A stretch of DNA of 64,000 nucleotides from Actinomycetes bacterium (lineage in GTDB: Bacteria; Actinomycetota; Thermoleophilia; Solirubrobacterales; Solirubrobacteraceae), in the NCBI GenBank assembly GCA_021784895.1, contig JAJYHG010000251.1:1-64000 (forward strand), written 5' to 3'. Positions 31,883 through 44,760 of this stretch are shown piece after piece. The notes beneath the pieces are model-generated. The model was not told the DNA's origin and did no database searches. It was given only the letters and a program-made list of their open reading frames with translations. The stretch's first letter is position 1; each line of letters starts with the position of its first letter. The position numbers were made by a program, and so were the translations under genes.

Positions 31883-32065
31883 ATGGGAAATCACCTGACG
31901 CCTAGCGAGCTTGCGAAAGAGTCTGGACTCGAGCGCAAGGACGTGATCGCTAAGTGCGTCGAGTTGGGTGTCCCGATCTTCAACGGAAAGATCGACAAAA
32001 CCCTGTTTCAAACCACCATGCAGGAGTTCTCGGAGCTCGGCCCCGCGCGGGCCGCGAGCATCTGA
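31883..32065 (+). CDS. Small (60 aa) conserved-looking protein with possible HTH/IF2N-like fold
   Basis: MGNHLTPSELAKESGLERKDVIAKCVELGVPIFNGKIDKTLFQTTMQEFSELGPARAASI; strong Shine-Dalgarno AAGGAGG just upstream. Confidence 0.7.
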   Translation: MGNHLTPSELAKESGLERKDVIAKCVELGVPIFNGKIDKTLFQTTMQEFSELGPARAASI

Positions 32066-32169
32066 GGCGGCGCGGGAGGTCGCCACTGGATCGATAGGAC
32101 AGATGGCCGCGTGAGTCCCGTGTGAACTGCTCGTCTCACGCAGGCCAGGACCAGACGATCACGACTTGG

Positions 32170-32188
32170 GCGCCCCAGCCAGGGGCGC
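32170..32188. terminator. Hairpin GCGCCCC-AGCCA-GGGGCGC
   Basis: 7-bp perfect stem in the intergenic region after the small ORF. Confidence 0.45.
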
Positions 32189-32285
32189 AGCGCCGCCTGA
32201 TCAGCAGGGAGCCTCGCGGACGGGAGTACGCCGGCGGGCACCCTCTCAGGCGGCGCATCGCGCTGGTGGGCGCTGCTGAAGGGGG

Positions 32286-33167
32286 CTAGGCCGGTGGGTA
32301 GGCGCGGCGCAGCTCAGGCAGGATCTGCTCGGCGACGGTGGCAGTGGTGCTGACCGGGTCTGAGTCGGTCGCCATCGAGCCGCCGCTCAGCATGATGATG
32401 ACGTCGCTGAAGCCGGCCTGCGCAAAGCCGTGCACGCGTTCCAGAAGCGCGGCTGGGTCGGCGCCCGCGGCGAGCTGAACCGAGCGGCGGATCTCACGGG
32501 GGTCGCGGCCGATCGCGGCGCAGGCCTCGTCGAGCTGGCGCGAGGCGGCCAGCGCGCCGGCGACGTCACGGCCGGCGGCGCCGCTGGCGTTCCAGACGTC
32601 GGCGTGGCGGGCCGTCAGCCTGAGCATTGCAGGCCCGCCGGAGCCGACCCAGATCGGCGGGTAGGGCTGCTGCACCGGCTTGGGGTTGGCGACGGCGTTC
32701 TTCATCGTGTAGTAGCGGCCGGCGAAGTCGGTCCGCTCCTGGGTCCACAGCGAGCGCATCACCTGCAGGCCCTCGGAGAACAGGCCCACGCGGTGGTCGA
32801 GGCCGGTGATCCCGTACATCTCGTGCTCGTTGGCTGCCCAGGCGGCGCCGATCCCGAACTCGAGCCGGCCGCCTGAGAGGTGGTCGACGGTGGTCGCGAT
32901 CTTTGCCAGCAGGGCCGGGTTGCGGTAGGTGATGCCGGTCACCAGCAGACCGATGCGGACGTGGCTGGTCGCGACCGCCATGGCAGCCAAGAGCTCCCAG
33001 CCGTCGAAGATCGGCCGGTCCTCGCCGATCGGGCCGATGCTCGCCAGGTGGTCCATCGCCCAGCAGTGGTCAAAGCGCGCCTCGTCGGCGATTCTCCAGA
33101 CGGCCCTGTAGCTCTCGATCGAGGCGTCCTGGGAGAGCTTGATCCCGACGCGCAGCGACTCTGTCAT
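32286..33167 (-). CDS. LLM-class (probably F420-dependent) oxidoreductase
   Basis: DEARFDHCWAMDHL...LLVTGITYRNPALLAKIATTVDHLSGGRLEFGIGAAW...PPIWVGSGGPAMLRLTARHADVWN. Confidence 0.92.
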   Translation of the reverse strand: MTESLRVGIKLSQDASIESYRAVWRIADEARFDHCWAMDHLASIGPIGEDRPIFDGWELLAAMAVATSHVRIGLLVTGITYRNPALLAKIATTVDHLSGGRLEFGIGAAWAANEHEMYGITGLDHRVGLFSEGLQVMRSLWTQERTDFAGRYYTMKNAVANPKPVQQPYPPIWVGSGGPAMLRLTARHADVWNASGAAGRDVAGALAASRQLDEACAAIGRDPREIRRSVQLAAGADPAALLERVHGFAQAGFSDVIIMLSGGSMATDSDPVSTTATVAEQILPELRRAYPPA

Positions 33168-33277
33168 CAGATCTCCTTACTGTTCGTGATCGCCGCGGGC
33201 CGCAGGAGCCTCCGCTGCGCCACCGCGATCGTGCCAGTTACCGACCAGAGCCTACGCGTTCCACTAGCCTGGGACCC

Positions 33278-34318
33278 TTGAAGCCCGAGACCAAGCTCGC
33301 CGCAGGGGCCCCGCTGGCCGTTGACCGGGCCACCGTCCACGCCTACGCTGACGGGCAGCCGGGGCCGTTCTACTACCAGCGCGACGCGCACCCGGTCGGG
33401 GTCGAGGCTGAGCGCAGGCTCGGTGAGCTCGAGGGCGGCGAGGCGCTGCTCTTCCCCTCGGGGATGGGCGCGACGACCGCGCTCGTGCTTGCGCTGCTTT
33501 GGCCGGGCGCGACGGTTGCGGTCGCCGACGGGGGTTACTACGGGACGGTCGGGCTGCTCAGCGGCGAGCTGACGCGCTGGGGGCTCGAGGTTTCGACCTT
33601 TGACCAGACCGGCGAGCCGCCCCGCGCCGACCTGGTCTGGATCGAGCCCTGCTCAAACCCGATGCTCACCTTCCCCGACATTGCCGCCGTGTGCGAGCGC
33701 GTCCACGCGCACGGCGGCCGCGTGGTCGTCGACAACACGGTGCTCAGCCCGATGCTGCTGCGGCCGCTGGCCCACGGCGCCGACCTGGTGCTGCACAGCG
33801 CCAGCAAGATCCTCTCAGGCCACCACGACGCCCTGCTCGGCGTGGTTGCGTGCGCTGACCCGCAGACGGCCGCGCGGCTGCGCGCCTTCCGCACCGCTTC
33901 GGGGATTGTCGCCGCGCCCGATCCGGTCTGGCTGCTGCTGCGCGGGCTCAAGACGCTGGCGCTGCGGGCCGAGCGCCAGTCGGCGACCGCAGCCGAGCTG
34001 GCGCGGCGGCTGGCCGGCCATCCGGCGGTGGCGCGAGTCCGCTATCCGGGCCTGGGTGATGCTGTGGCAGCCCGTTATGTCAGCGCCTACGGGCCGCTGC
34101 TCTCATTCGACGTGGCGGGGGCCGAGCGGGCGGCGGCGGTTGAGCGCTCGCTGGTGCTGATCGAGAACGCGACCAGTCTCGGCGGGGTGGCCTCGACGCT
34201 CGAGGCCCGGGCGCGCTGGGAGGGCCCGCGGGTGCCCCCCGGGCTGCTGCGCCTGAGCGTGGGCCTGGAGGACGTAGAGGATCTCTGGGCCGATTTGGAC
34301 CGGGCGCTCGCGGTCTGA
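33278..34318 (+). CDS. PLP-dependent Cys/Met metabolism enzyme (cystathionine gamma-synthase/lyase family)
   Basis: TTG start; LEGGEALLFPSGMGATTALVLAL...VVVDNTVLSPMLLRPLAHGADLVLHSASKILSGHHDALLG. Confidence 0.9.
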   Translation: MKPETKLAAGAPLAVDRATVHAYADGQPGPFYYQRDAHPVGVEAERRLGELEGGEALLFPSGMGATTALVLALLWPGATVAVADGGYYGTVGLLSGELTRWGLEVSTFDQTGEPPRADLVWIEPCSNPMLTFPDIAAVCERVHAHGGRVVVDNTVLSPMLLRPLAHGADLVLHSASKILSGHHDALLGVVACADPQTAARLRAFRTASGIVAAPDPVWLLLRGLKTLALRAERQSATAAELARRLAGHPAVARVRYPGLGDAVAARYVSAYGPLLSFDVAGAERAAAVERSLVLIENATSLGGVASTLEARARWEGPRVPPGLLRLSVGLEDVEDLWADLDRALAV

Positions 34319-34334
34319 GCGATGTTCTGCCGGG

Positions 34335-35090
34335 TCAGGCGCTCGCAGGCCGCGCGTCGGCGGCGAACGCTTCGTCAGCCGCGTCGGCCAGCTCTGCCAG
34401 CGAGCGGAACTCAGCGGCGAACGCGACCTCGCCCTGCGGCTGGGGTGTGGCACCCCAGCCAGGGCGGTCGTGGCGGCGGTTGATCCAGACCGACTGCAGC
34501 CCCGCGCGTCTGGCCGGCAGGTGGTCGTGAAAGAGGCTCTGCGCGACATGCAGCAGCTCCTCGCGGGCGACGCCGAGCTCCGGTAGCTTCGCTGCGAGCG
34601 CCTTGAAGTGGTTCTCTGCGGGTTTGTAGGCGCCCACGTCCTGGGCGGTGATGATCGCCGCGAACTCGCCCCGCAGGCGCCGGTTGCTGGCCGCGAAGCC
34701 GGCCCGGTCGACGTTTGAGACGATGATCAGCTGGTAGTGCGCTGAGAGCCGCGCGAGCGCGGCCGCTGAATCCGGGAAGGCGGGCCAGTCCGGGACCGAC
34801 ACCGCTAGGCGTTGCGCCCAGCGGTCGTCCACCGCTGCCTGGAGCGTCGCGCCGGTGCGCCGGAAGGCGGCGGCAAGCACCTGCGGGTAGAGGGCCGCCG
34901 GCAGCTCTCGCTCCACGGCCGCCTCGTTGTCCGCGTATGCGACAAGCAGCTCCTCCGCCGTGTGGCCGAGGCCCTGTTCCCGCGCCCACGGGGCCAGCAC
35001 CGCGGCGATGCCAGCCTCCCAGTCGATCAGGGTGCCGTAGCAGTCGAAGCTGAGCACCCTGAATCGAGTGAGGTCGATGGCGAGACTCAT
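34335..35090 (-). CDS. HAD-family hydrolase, haloacid dehalogenase type II-like
   Basis: FRVLSFDCYGTLIDWEAGIAAVLAPW...LIIVSNVDRAGFAASNRRL...DVGAYKPAENHFKAL. Confidence 0.92.
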   Translation of the reverse strand: MSLAIDLTRFRVLSFDCYGTLIDWEAGIAAVLAPWAREQGLGHTAEELLVAYADNEAAVERELPAALYPQVLAAAFRRTGATLQAAVDDRWAQRLAVSVPDWPAFPDSAAALARLSAHYQLIIVSNVDRAGFAASNRRLRGEFAAIITAQDVGAYKPAENHFKALAAKLPELGVAREELLHVAQSLFHDHLPARRAGLQSVWINRRHDRPGWGATPQPQGEVAFAAEFRSLAELADAADEAFAADARPASA

Positions 35091-35110
35091 AGGTAGGTCA
35101 GTCTACCTAT
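35089..35110. promoter_or_regulatory. Putative TetR operator ATAGGTAG-GTCAGT-CTACCTAT
   Basis: 8-bp perfect arms, 6-nt spacer, in the divergent HAD/TetR intergenic region. Confidence 0.7.
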
Positions 35111-35122
35111 AACTTACAATGC

Positions 35123-35686
35123 GTGCACATGGGGTTGGCACGCGAGAAGCTGCTCAAGGCAGCGGCCCGGCTCTTCTACGCCGATGGGATCGCCGCCACC
35201 GGCATCGACACGATCACGGCCGAGGCCCAGGTGGCCAAGATGAGCCTCTACAACAACTTCGCCTCCAAGGATGAACTGGTGGTGGCGTATCTGAACGCCC
35301 GCCACGCAGAGTGGCTCAAGCTGCTGACCGGCCGCACGGCGCAGGCGGACGATCCGCGGCAGCGCGTGCTGGCCGTGTTCGACGCCTACCTCGACCACGC
35401 CGAGCTCTCCCGCGGCCAAGGCTTTCGTGGCTGCGGCTTGCTCAATGGTGCGGCCGAGCTGCCCCGCGCGCACCCCGGCCGGGGGGTAGTCCGAAGCCAC
35501 AAGCGTGAGGTGGCGCGGATCCTCGCCGAGCGCTGCGCGCTGGCCGGGGTGGCAGATCCAGAGCGGCTCGGCGAGCACCTCTTCCTGCTGGCGGAGGGCG
35601 CCGTCGCGAGCGCTGGCGTGGAGGAAGACCCGCTGGCGCTAAGGCGGGCCCGCGGCCTCGCGCAGCGCCTGCTTGACGAGGCCTGA
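35123..35686 (+). CDS. TetR/AcrR-family regulator (alternative start 35129)
   Basis: REKLLKAAARLFYADGIAATGIDTITAEAQVAKMSLYNNFASKDELVVAYL. Confidence 0.93.
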   Translation: MHMGLAREKLLKAAARLFYADGIAATGIDTITAEAQVAKMSLYNNFASKDELVVAYLNARHAEWLKLLTGRTAQADDPRQRVLAVFDAYLDHAELSRGQGFRGCGLLNGAAELPRAHPGRGVVRSHKREVARILAERCALAGVADPERLGEHLFLLAEGAVASAGVEEDPLALRRARGLAQRLLDEA

Positions 35687-35699
35687 TAAGAACCTCTCC

Positions 35700-39110
<3,411 letters not shown>

Positions 39111-39114
39111 AGCA

Positions 39115-39225
39115 CGGTCTCGAGCACGACCGACTCGATCCCCGCGCGGTCCGGCAGGTGCGAGAGCACCAGCCCCGGCGGGCGAAGCAGCGGCGAGCCC
39201 GCCGCAGCCAGGGTCCAGGGCTCAC
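39115..39225 (-). pseudogene. Possible N-terminal remnant of a flavoprotein monooxygenase
   Basis: Minus-strand LAAAGSPLLRPPGLVLSHLPDRAGIESVVLETVL*, resembling GPAGLxLSHLLxRAGIESVVLE of FAD-binding monooxygenases. Confidence 0.4.
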
Positions 39226-39394
39226 GACTCAATTACTGCGCGCTTTGGCGGCGTCGGGACGCGCCTGGATGCCGCCCGCGGGCAACGCCGATGCGCTGCA
39301 TCGACTCATCCCGCGTGCGGCCCCAGCCACGCCCAGCCACTCGTCAAAGCACTCCACTAATTTCGCCGTGAGCCCTTACGCTTGACGCCTGCCT

Positions 39395-39910
39395 ATGCAA
39401 GAGCACCAGCTCGCATTCGACCCGATTGTGGAGGCGCGCCGCCAGTGGGAGTCGCACTGGGGCGCGGGCGCGACCGCGCAGATGGTCGCTGTGACCTCGA
39501 TCATGCGCTCGCAGCAGATCCTGCTGGCGCGCCTGAACGCAGCGCTGGAGCCGTTCGCGCTGACCTTCGCACGCTACGAGACGCTGATGGTCCTCTATTA
39601 CAGCCGTCTTGGTGAGCTGCCGCTGGGCAAGCTCTCAGACCGCCTGCAGGTGCACCGCGCGAGCGTCACCAACGTGATCGACAAGCTCGAGACCAGCGGC
39701 TACGTCGTGCGCATAGCCCATGCGCACGACCGGCGCACGACCCTCGCGCGGATCACCGAGCGGGGCAGGCAGGTGGCCGAGCAGGCGACGCGCACGCTGA
39801 ACGGGGGCGGCTTTGCGATGGGGGCGCTGTCGGCCGAGGCCTGCGAGCAGCTGTTTCAGGTGCTCGAGCCGCTGCGCCGCGACGCCGGTGACTTTGCCGC
39901 TCAGCCGTAG
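39395..39910 (+). CDS. MarR-family transcriptional regulator
   Basis: RYETLMVLYYSRLGELPLGKLSDRLQVHRASVTNVIDKLETSGYVVRIAHAHDRRTTLARITERG. Confidence 0.93.
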   Translation: MQEHQLAFDPIVEARRQWESHWGAGATAQMVAVTSIMRSQQILLARLNAALEPFALTFARYETLMVLYYSRLGELPLGKLSDRLQVHRASVTNVIDKLETSGYVVRIAHAHDRRTTLARITERGRQVAEQATRTLNGGGFAMGALSAEACEQLFQVLEPLRRDAGDFAAQP

Positions 39911-40752
39911 TCGTAGAAGCCGCGTCCGCTCTTGCGCCCGAGATGACCCGCGGTGACCATGCGCCGCAGCAGTGGCGGGGCGGCGTACTCGGGGCGGGCG
40001 AACTCGTCGTGCAGCGATTCGCAGACCGCCTGCAGGACGTCCAGGCCGATGAAGTCACACAGCGTCAGGGGGCCCATCGGGTGGCCGCAGCCGAGTTTCA
40101 TGCCGGTGTCGATGTCCTCGCGGCTGGCGAAGCCCTGCTCATACATCCGTACCGCCGCCATCAGGTAGGGGACGAGCAGCATGTTGACGACGAAGCCGGC
40201 GCGGTCGGGGGTGTGGATCGGCTGCTTGCCGATCTGGGTCGCGAACGCCTCGGCGGCCGCGACGGTGGCGATGCTGGTGTCGATTGCGGCCACCACCTCG
40301 ACCAGTGCCATGACTGGTACCGGTGAGAAGAAGTGCAGGCCGACGACGCGCTCGGGCCGCTTTGTGTGTGCCGCGAGCGCCGCGATCGGGATCGACGAGG
40401 TGTTTGAGGCCAGGAACTGCGCTGCGGGCGCCAGCGCGTCGAGGCGCTCAAACAGCTCACCCTTGAGCATGGGGTCCTCGTAGACTGCCTCGACCAGCGC
40501 TTCGGCGTCGGCGAGCTCCTCGAGCACGGTGGTGTAGGTGATCCGCCGGGTCAGCGCATGGGCCTCCTCGCCGCTGCGCTTGCCGCGCTCGACCGCGCGG
40601 TCAAGCGAGGTCTGCAGGCGCTGGCGAGAGCGCTCGAGCGGTGCCTCCTCGGGTTCGTAGACGGTCACCTCCACGCCTGCGGCGGCCGCTGACTCCGCGA
40701 TTCCAGAGCCCATGAAGCCCGCGCCTACCACTGCCAGCCGACCGATCGACAT
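39901..40752 (-). CDS. 3-hydroxybutyryl-CoA/3-hydroxyacyl-CoA dehydrogenase
   Basis: IGRLAVVGAGFMGSGIAESAAAAGVEVTVYE...LASNTSSIPIAALA...GLHFFSPVPVMALVEVV. Confidence 0.95.
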   Translation of the reverse strand: MSIGRLAVVGAGFMGSGIAESAAAAGVEVTVYEPEEAPLERSRQRLQTSLDRAVERGKRSGEEAHALTRRITYTTVLEELADAEALVEAVYEDPMLKGELFERLDALAPAAQFLASNTSSIPIAALAAHTKRPERVVGLHFFSPVPVMALVEVVAAIDTSIATVAAAEAFATQIGKQPIHTPDRAGFVVNMLLVPYLMAAVRMYEQGFASREDIDTGMKLGCGHPMGPLTLCDFIGLDVLQAVCESLHDEFARPEYAAPPLLRRMVTAGHLGRKSGRGFYDYG

Positions 40753-40800
40753 GCCTGCGTCCCCTTGCTTCGCTGTGTGGCCGCGCCAGGTTGGGTTACA

Positions 40801-40825
40801 CGGCCTTCCAATAGTTGAAAGGCCG
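40801..40825. promoter_or_regulatory. Near-perfect 25-nt palindrome CGGCCTTcCAAtagTTGaAAGGCCG, candidate operator between hbd-like gene and icmF
   Basis: 7-bp outer arms and CAA/TTG inner arms; TATAAT on the minus strand at about 40829..40834. Confidence 0.6.
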
Positions 40826-40918
40826 CGTATTATAGGTGCTTGACCTGACGGATCGAGGAGCAGGCGCCGGGAACAGGCTGGAGAAGCTGGGTCCGGAGGC
40901 AGGCTCGAGGAGAAGACG

Positions 40919-43900
40919 ATGAGCGTTGCGGTGACCGCCGAGCAAGCCCAGCCCGAGCCCGGGCCCGAGCCCGGCTTGGTGCCGCTGCGGTTCGTGACCG
41001 CGGCGTCGCTGTTTGACGGCCACGACGCGGCGATCAATGTGATGCGGCGGCTGATCCAGGACCGCGGCGCGGAGGTGATCCACCTCGGGCACAACCGCAG
41101 CGTGTCTGAGATCGTGCGCGCCGCGATCCAGGAGGACGCGGACGCGATCGCGGTCAGCTCCTACCAGGGCGGGCACATGGAGTTCTTCCGCTACACGCTT
41201 GAGCTGCTGCGGGAGCGTGGAGCCGGCCACATCCTGGTCTTTGGCGGCGGCGGTGGCACGATCACGCCAGCCGAGATAGCCGAGCTCGAGCGCGACGGGG
41301 TGGCGCGGCTGTACCACCCCAACGACGGCATGGCGCTCGGTCTCGGGGGGATGATCGACGATCTGATGGCGCGGGCGCGCGGAGGGCTGGGCGCGCGCGC
41401 CGCCGGCGAGGGGCGACCGGCGCGCCCCGAGAGCGACGCCGACCAGAAGCCATGGATGAAATGGCTCAAAAATGAGCCACAATCCCCAAAGCTTCCGCTC
41501 GCCGACCTGACGGTCGCGCGGGCGCTGTCGGCGCTCGAGGACGGGGTGCTCGACGAGGAGGCGCTCCGTCGGCTGCGCGGCGAGTGGGCTGCGGCGCCGC
41601 GCCGGGCTCCGGTTGTGGGGATCACCGGCACCGGCGGCGCCGGCAAGAGCACGGTCACCGATGAGTTGCTGCACCGCTTCAGCGAGGCGCTGCCGGACCT
41701 GCACGTGGCGATCATCGCGGTCGATCCGACCCGCCGGCGCACCGGCGGCGCGCTGCTCGGCGACCGGATCCGGATGAACAGCCTGCGCAACGAGCGGATC
41801 TACATGCGCTCGGTCGCGACCCGGGCCAGCAACCGCTCCACCAGCGCGATGCTCGCCGACGCGGTGGCATTCCTGCGCAGCGCCGCCGGGTTTGACCTGG
41901 TGATTGTCGAGACCGCGGGCACCGGACAGGGTGACTCTGAGGTGGTGGACCACGTCGACATTCCCGTGTATGTGATGACGAGCGAGTTCGGTGCCGCGAG
42001 CCAGCTCGAGAAGATCGACATGCTCGACCTGGCCGAGCTGGTCGTGATCAACAAGTCAGACCGGCCGGGCGCGTCAGATGCGCTGCGCGATGTCCGCAAG
42101 CAGTGGCGGCGCAACCACGCGGCCTTTGAGCTGCGAGACGAGCAGATCCCCGTCCATCCGACGGTCGCAAGCCAGTTCGCCGACCCGGGCGTGACGCGGC
42201 TGTTTGAGGATCTCTGCCAGCGGATCGGCCGTCTTCCCGGCGCCGAGGCCGCTGTTTGGGAGCGGCAGCCAGCCGCCTCCGGGCCCGAGCCTGCCTCTGG
42301 GCTCGAGCCCGCCTCCGAACCCGAGCGCGAGCGGCCGCCCGCCGGCCTGATCCCAGCGGCCCGCACCCGCTACCTGGCTGAGATCGCCGAGCAGGGCCGG
42401 GCTGTCAACGCTGCCGTCGAACACGCCGCCCGGCGCGCAGCCCAGGCTCAAGCCTACCTGGAGGCGGCGCGGGCGCTCGGCGCAGACTCCCCCGCGGCCG
42501 ATGAGCTCAGCCGGCGCGCCGAGGAGGCGCTCGCCGAGCTGGGCGACGAAGCCCGGGCGCTGCTCGAGCGTTGGGACGAGCGGATTGCCGGCATCACCGC
42601 AGAGACCTACAGCTACACGGTTCGCGGCCGCGAGGTCACGGGTGATAACCACAGTCGCTCGCTGAGCGGCCTGCGGATACCGAAGCTCGCGCCGCCGCGC
42701 CTGGATGGCTGGGGCGACCGGCTGCGCTTCCTGCTCAAGGAGAACCTCCCCGGCCACTACCCCTACACGGGCGGCGTCTACCCGTACCGCCGCGCCGGTG
42801 AGGACCCGACCCGCATGTTCGCCGGCGAGGGCACCCCGGAGCGCACCAACCGCCGCTTCCACTACCTCTCCGCCGGCCAGCCGGCCGCGAGGCTGTCAAC
42901 CGCCTTTGACTCCGTCACCCTCTACGGTGCCGACCCCCACGAGCGCCCGGACATCTTCGGCAAGGTCGGCAACTCGGGCGTGTCGGTCGCGACCATCGAC
43001 GACGCCAAGAAGCTCTACTCGGGCTTTGACCTCTGCGACCCGGCGACGTCGGTCTCGATGACGATCAACGGCCCCGCCCCGATCATCCTCGCGTTCTTCA
43101 TGAACGCCGCGATCGACCAGCAGGTCGAGCGCCACCTGCGTGAGACCGGCACGCCGATACCGGAGCCGCTCGCGCGCTACTCAGGTGAGCTTCCGGCCGG
43201 TAGCGACGGCCTCGGGCTGGCGCTGCTCGGTCGCTCCGGGGAGGAGCTGGTCGAGCGTGACGTCTACGAGCGGATCAAGGCGGAGACGTTGCGCACGGTC
43301 CGCGGCACCGTGCAGGCGGACATCCTCAAGGAGGACCAGGCCCAGAACACGTGCATCTTCTCCACCGAGTTCGCGATGCGGATGATGGGTGACGTCCAGC
43401 AGTACTTCATCGACCACGGTGTGCGCAACTTCTACAGCGTCTCGATCAGCGGCTACCACATCGCCGAGGCGGGCGCCAACCCGATCACGCAGCTGGCGTT
43501 CACGCTCGCAAACGGCTTCACGATCGTCGAGTACTACCGCTCCCGGGGGATGGCGGTCGACGACTTCGCTCCCAACCTGAGCTTCTTCTTCTCAAACGGC
43601 ATGGACCCCGAGTATGCGGTGATCGGCCGGGTCGCGCGCCGCATCTGGGCGCGGGCGATGCGCGAGCGCTACGGCGCCTCGCCGCGTAGCCAGATGCTCA
43701 AGTACCACATCCAGACGAGCGGTCGGTCGCTGCACGCGCAGGAGATCAGCTTCAACGACATCCGCACCACCCTGCAGGCGCTCTATGCGCTGCTCGACAA
43801 CTGCAATAGCCTGCACACCAACGCCTACGACGAGGCGATCACCACACCGACCGAGGAGTCGGTCCGCCGCGCGATGGCGATCCAGCTGATCATCAACCGC

Positions 43901-44404
43901 GAGCTGGGTCTCAACCAGACCGAGAACGCGCTGCAGGGCTCCTTCATCGTCAGCGAGCTGACCGACTTGGTCGAGGAGGCCGTCTACGCCGAGTTTGAGC
44001 GGCTGTCCGAGCGCGGCGGCGTGCTCGGCGCGATGGAGACGATGTACCAGCGCTCGAAGATCCAGGAGGAGAGCCTGCACTACGAGCGCCTCAAGCACTC
44101 CGGTGAGCTGCCGCTGATCGGTGTCAACACCTTCCTGCCGCGCGAGGGCCACGGCGAGCGGATCGACGAACTGGAGCTGATCCGCTCAACCGACGAGGAG
44201 AAGCGCCAGCAGATCTCAAACCTCCGCGCCTTCCAGCAGCGTGGCGCGCGCGAGCGCCCCGCCGCCCTGGCCCGCCTCAAGGACACCGCCCGCAGCGGCG
44301 GTAACGTCTTTGAGAGCCTGCTTGAAGCGGTCAAGCACGCCTCGCTGGGCCAGGTCACCGACGCGCTCTACGCCGTCGGCGGCGAGTACCGGCGCAACAT
44401 GTGA
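40919..44404 (+). CDS. icmF: Fused isobutyryl-CoA mutase (B12 domain, MeaB-like GTPase, mutase large subunit)
   Basis: [111 protein letters not shown]. Confidence 0.95.
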   Translation: MSVAVTAEQAQPEPGPEPGLVPLRFVTAASLFDGHDAAINVMRRLIQDRGAEVIHLGHNRSVSEIVRAAIQEDADAIAVSSYQGGHMEFFRYTLELLRERGAGHILVFGGGGGTITPAEIAELERDGVARLYHPNDGMALGLGGMIDDLMARARGGLGARAAGEGRPARPESDADQKPWMKWLKNEPQSPKLPLADLTVARALSALEDGVLDEEALRRLRGEWAAAPRRAPVVGITGTGGAGKSTVTDELLHRFSEALPDLHVAIIAVDPTRRRTGGALLGDRIRMNSLRNERIYMRSVATRASNRSTSAMLADAVAFLRSAAGFDLVIVETAGTGQGDSEVVDHVDIPVYVMTSEFGAASQLEKIDMLDLAELVVINKSDRPGASDALRDVRKQWRRNHAAFELRDEQIPVHPTVASQFADPGVTRLFEDLCQRIGRLPGAEAAVWERQPAASGPEPASGLEPASEPERERPPAGLIPAARTRYLAEIAEQGRAVNAAVEHAARRAAQAQAYLEAARALGADSPAADELSRRAEEALAELGDEARALLERWDERIAGITAETYSYTVRGREVTGDNHSRSLSGLRIPKLAPPRLDGWGDRLRFLLKENLPGHYPYTGGVYPYRRAGEDPTRMFAGEGTPERTNRRFHYLSAGQPAARLSTAFDSVTLYGADPHERPDIFGKVGNSGVSVATIDDAKKLYSGFDLCDPATSVSMTINGPAPIILAFFMNAAIDQQVERHLRETGTPIPEPLARYSGELPAGSDGLGLALLGRSGEELVERDVYERIKAETLRTVRGTVQADILKEDQAQNTCIFSTEFAMRMMGDVQQYFIDHGVRNFYSVSISGYHIAEAGANPITQLAFTLANGFTIVEYYRSRGMAVDDFAPNLSFFFSNGMDPEYAVIGRVARRIWARAMRERYGASPRSQMLKYHIQTSGRSLHAQEISFNDIRTTLQALYALLDNCNSLHTNAYDEAITTPTEESVRRAMAIQLIINRELGLNQTENALQGSFIVSELTDLVEEAVYAEFERLSERGGVLGAMETMYQRSKIQEESLHYERLKHSGELPLIGVNTFLPREGHGERIDELELIRSTDEEKRQQISNLRAFQQRGARERPAALARLKDTARSGGNVFESLLEAVKHASLGQVTDALYAVGGEYRRNM
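41446..41499 (+). repeat. 54-bp dispersed palindromic repeat, copy B (in-frame within icmF)
   Basis: GAAGCCATGGATGAAATGGCTCAAAAATGAGCCACAATCCCCAAAGCTTCCGCT with perfect hairpin GGCTCA-AAAA-TGAGCC. Confidence 0.8.
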
Positions 44405-44475
44405 GCTCTCCCCTCCGGGCGCTCGCCGCTGCTTCGCGCCCGGAGCCACACGCTTGGCTCTCACCACGGCCCACC

Positions 44476-44760
44476 TCACCGGGTCGCCGCGGAGCGCATC
44501 GCACCACTGTTGCGCTCCCTGGCCAGGCGTGACACTTTGGGGAGATCCTCCATCGAGCGCACGCTCTGTTCCACAGGGTCGGTCATGCCCAGCAAGCTCG
44601 AGAGTTCGGCGGTATCCGCCGGCGTCAGCTCGCCAGCCTGTGTCGCCCGCCGTCCGTCACCGACAAAGCTGAGCAGCTGCTCGCTGTCCATCAGTCCGAA
44701 CTCATCCGTGCGGCCGGCTCCCGAGCACCGCCGGCGCCGCAGGCCCGAGGGCGCGCTCAC
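44476..44760 (-). CDS. Small hypothetical protein downstream of TolB-like gene
   Basis: 94 aa, GTGA overlap with the upstream gene's stop codon; no family recognised. Confidence 0.35.
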   Translation of the reverse strand: MSAPSGLRRRRCSGAGRTDEFGLMDSEQLLSFVGDGRRATQAGELTPADTAELSSLLGMTDPVEQSVRSMEDLPKVSRLARERNSGAMRSAATR

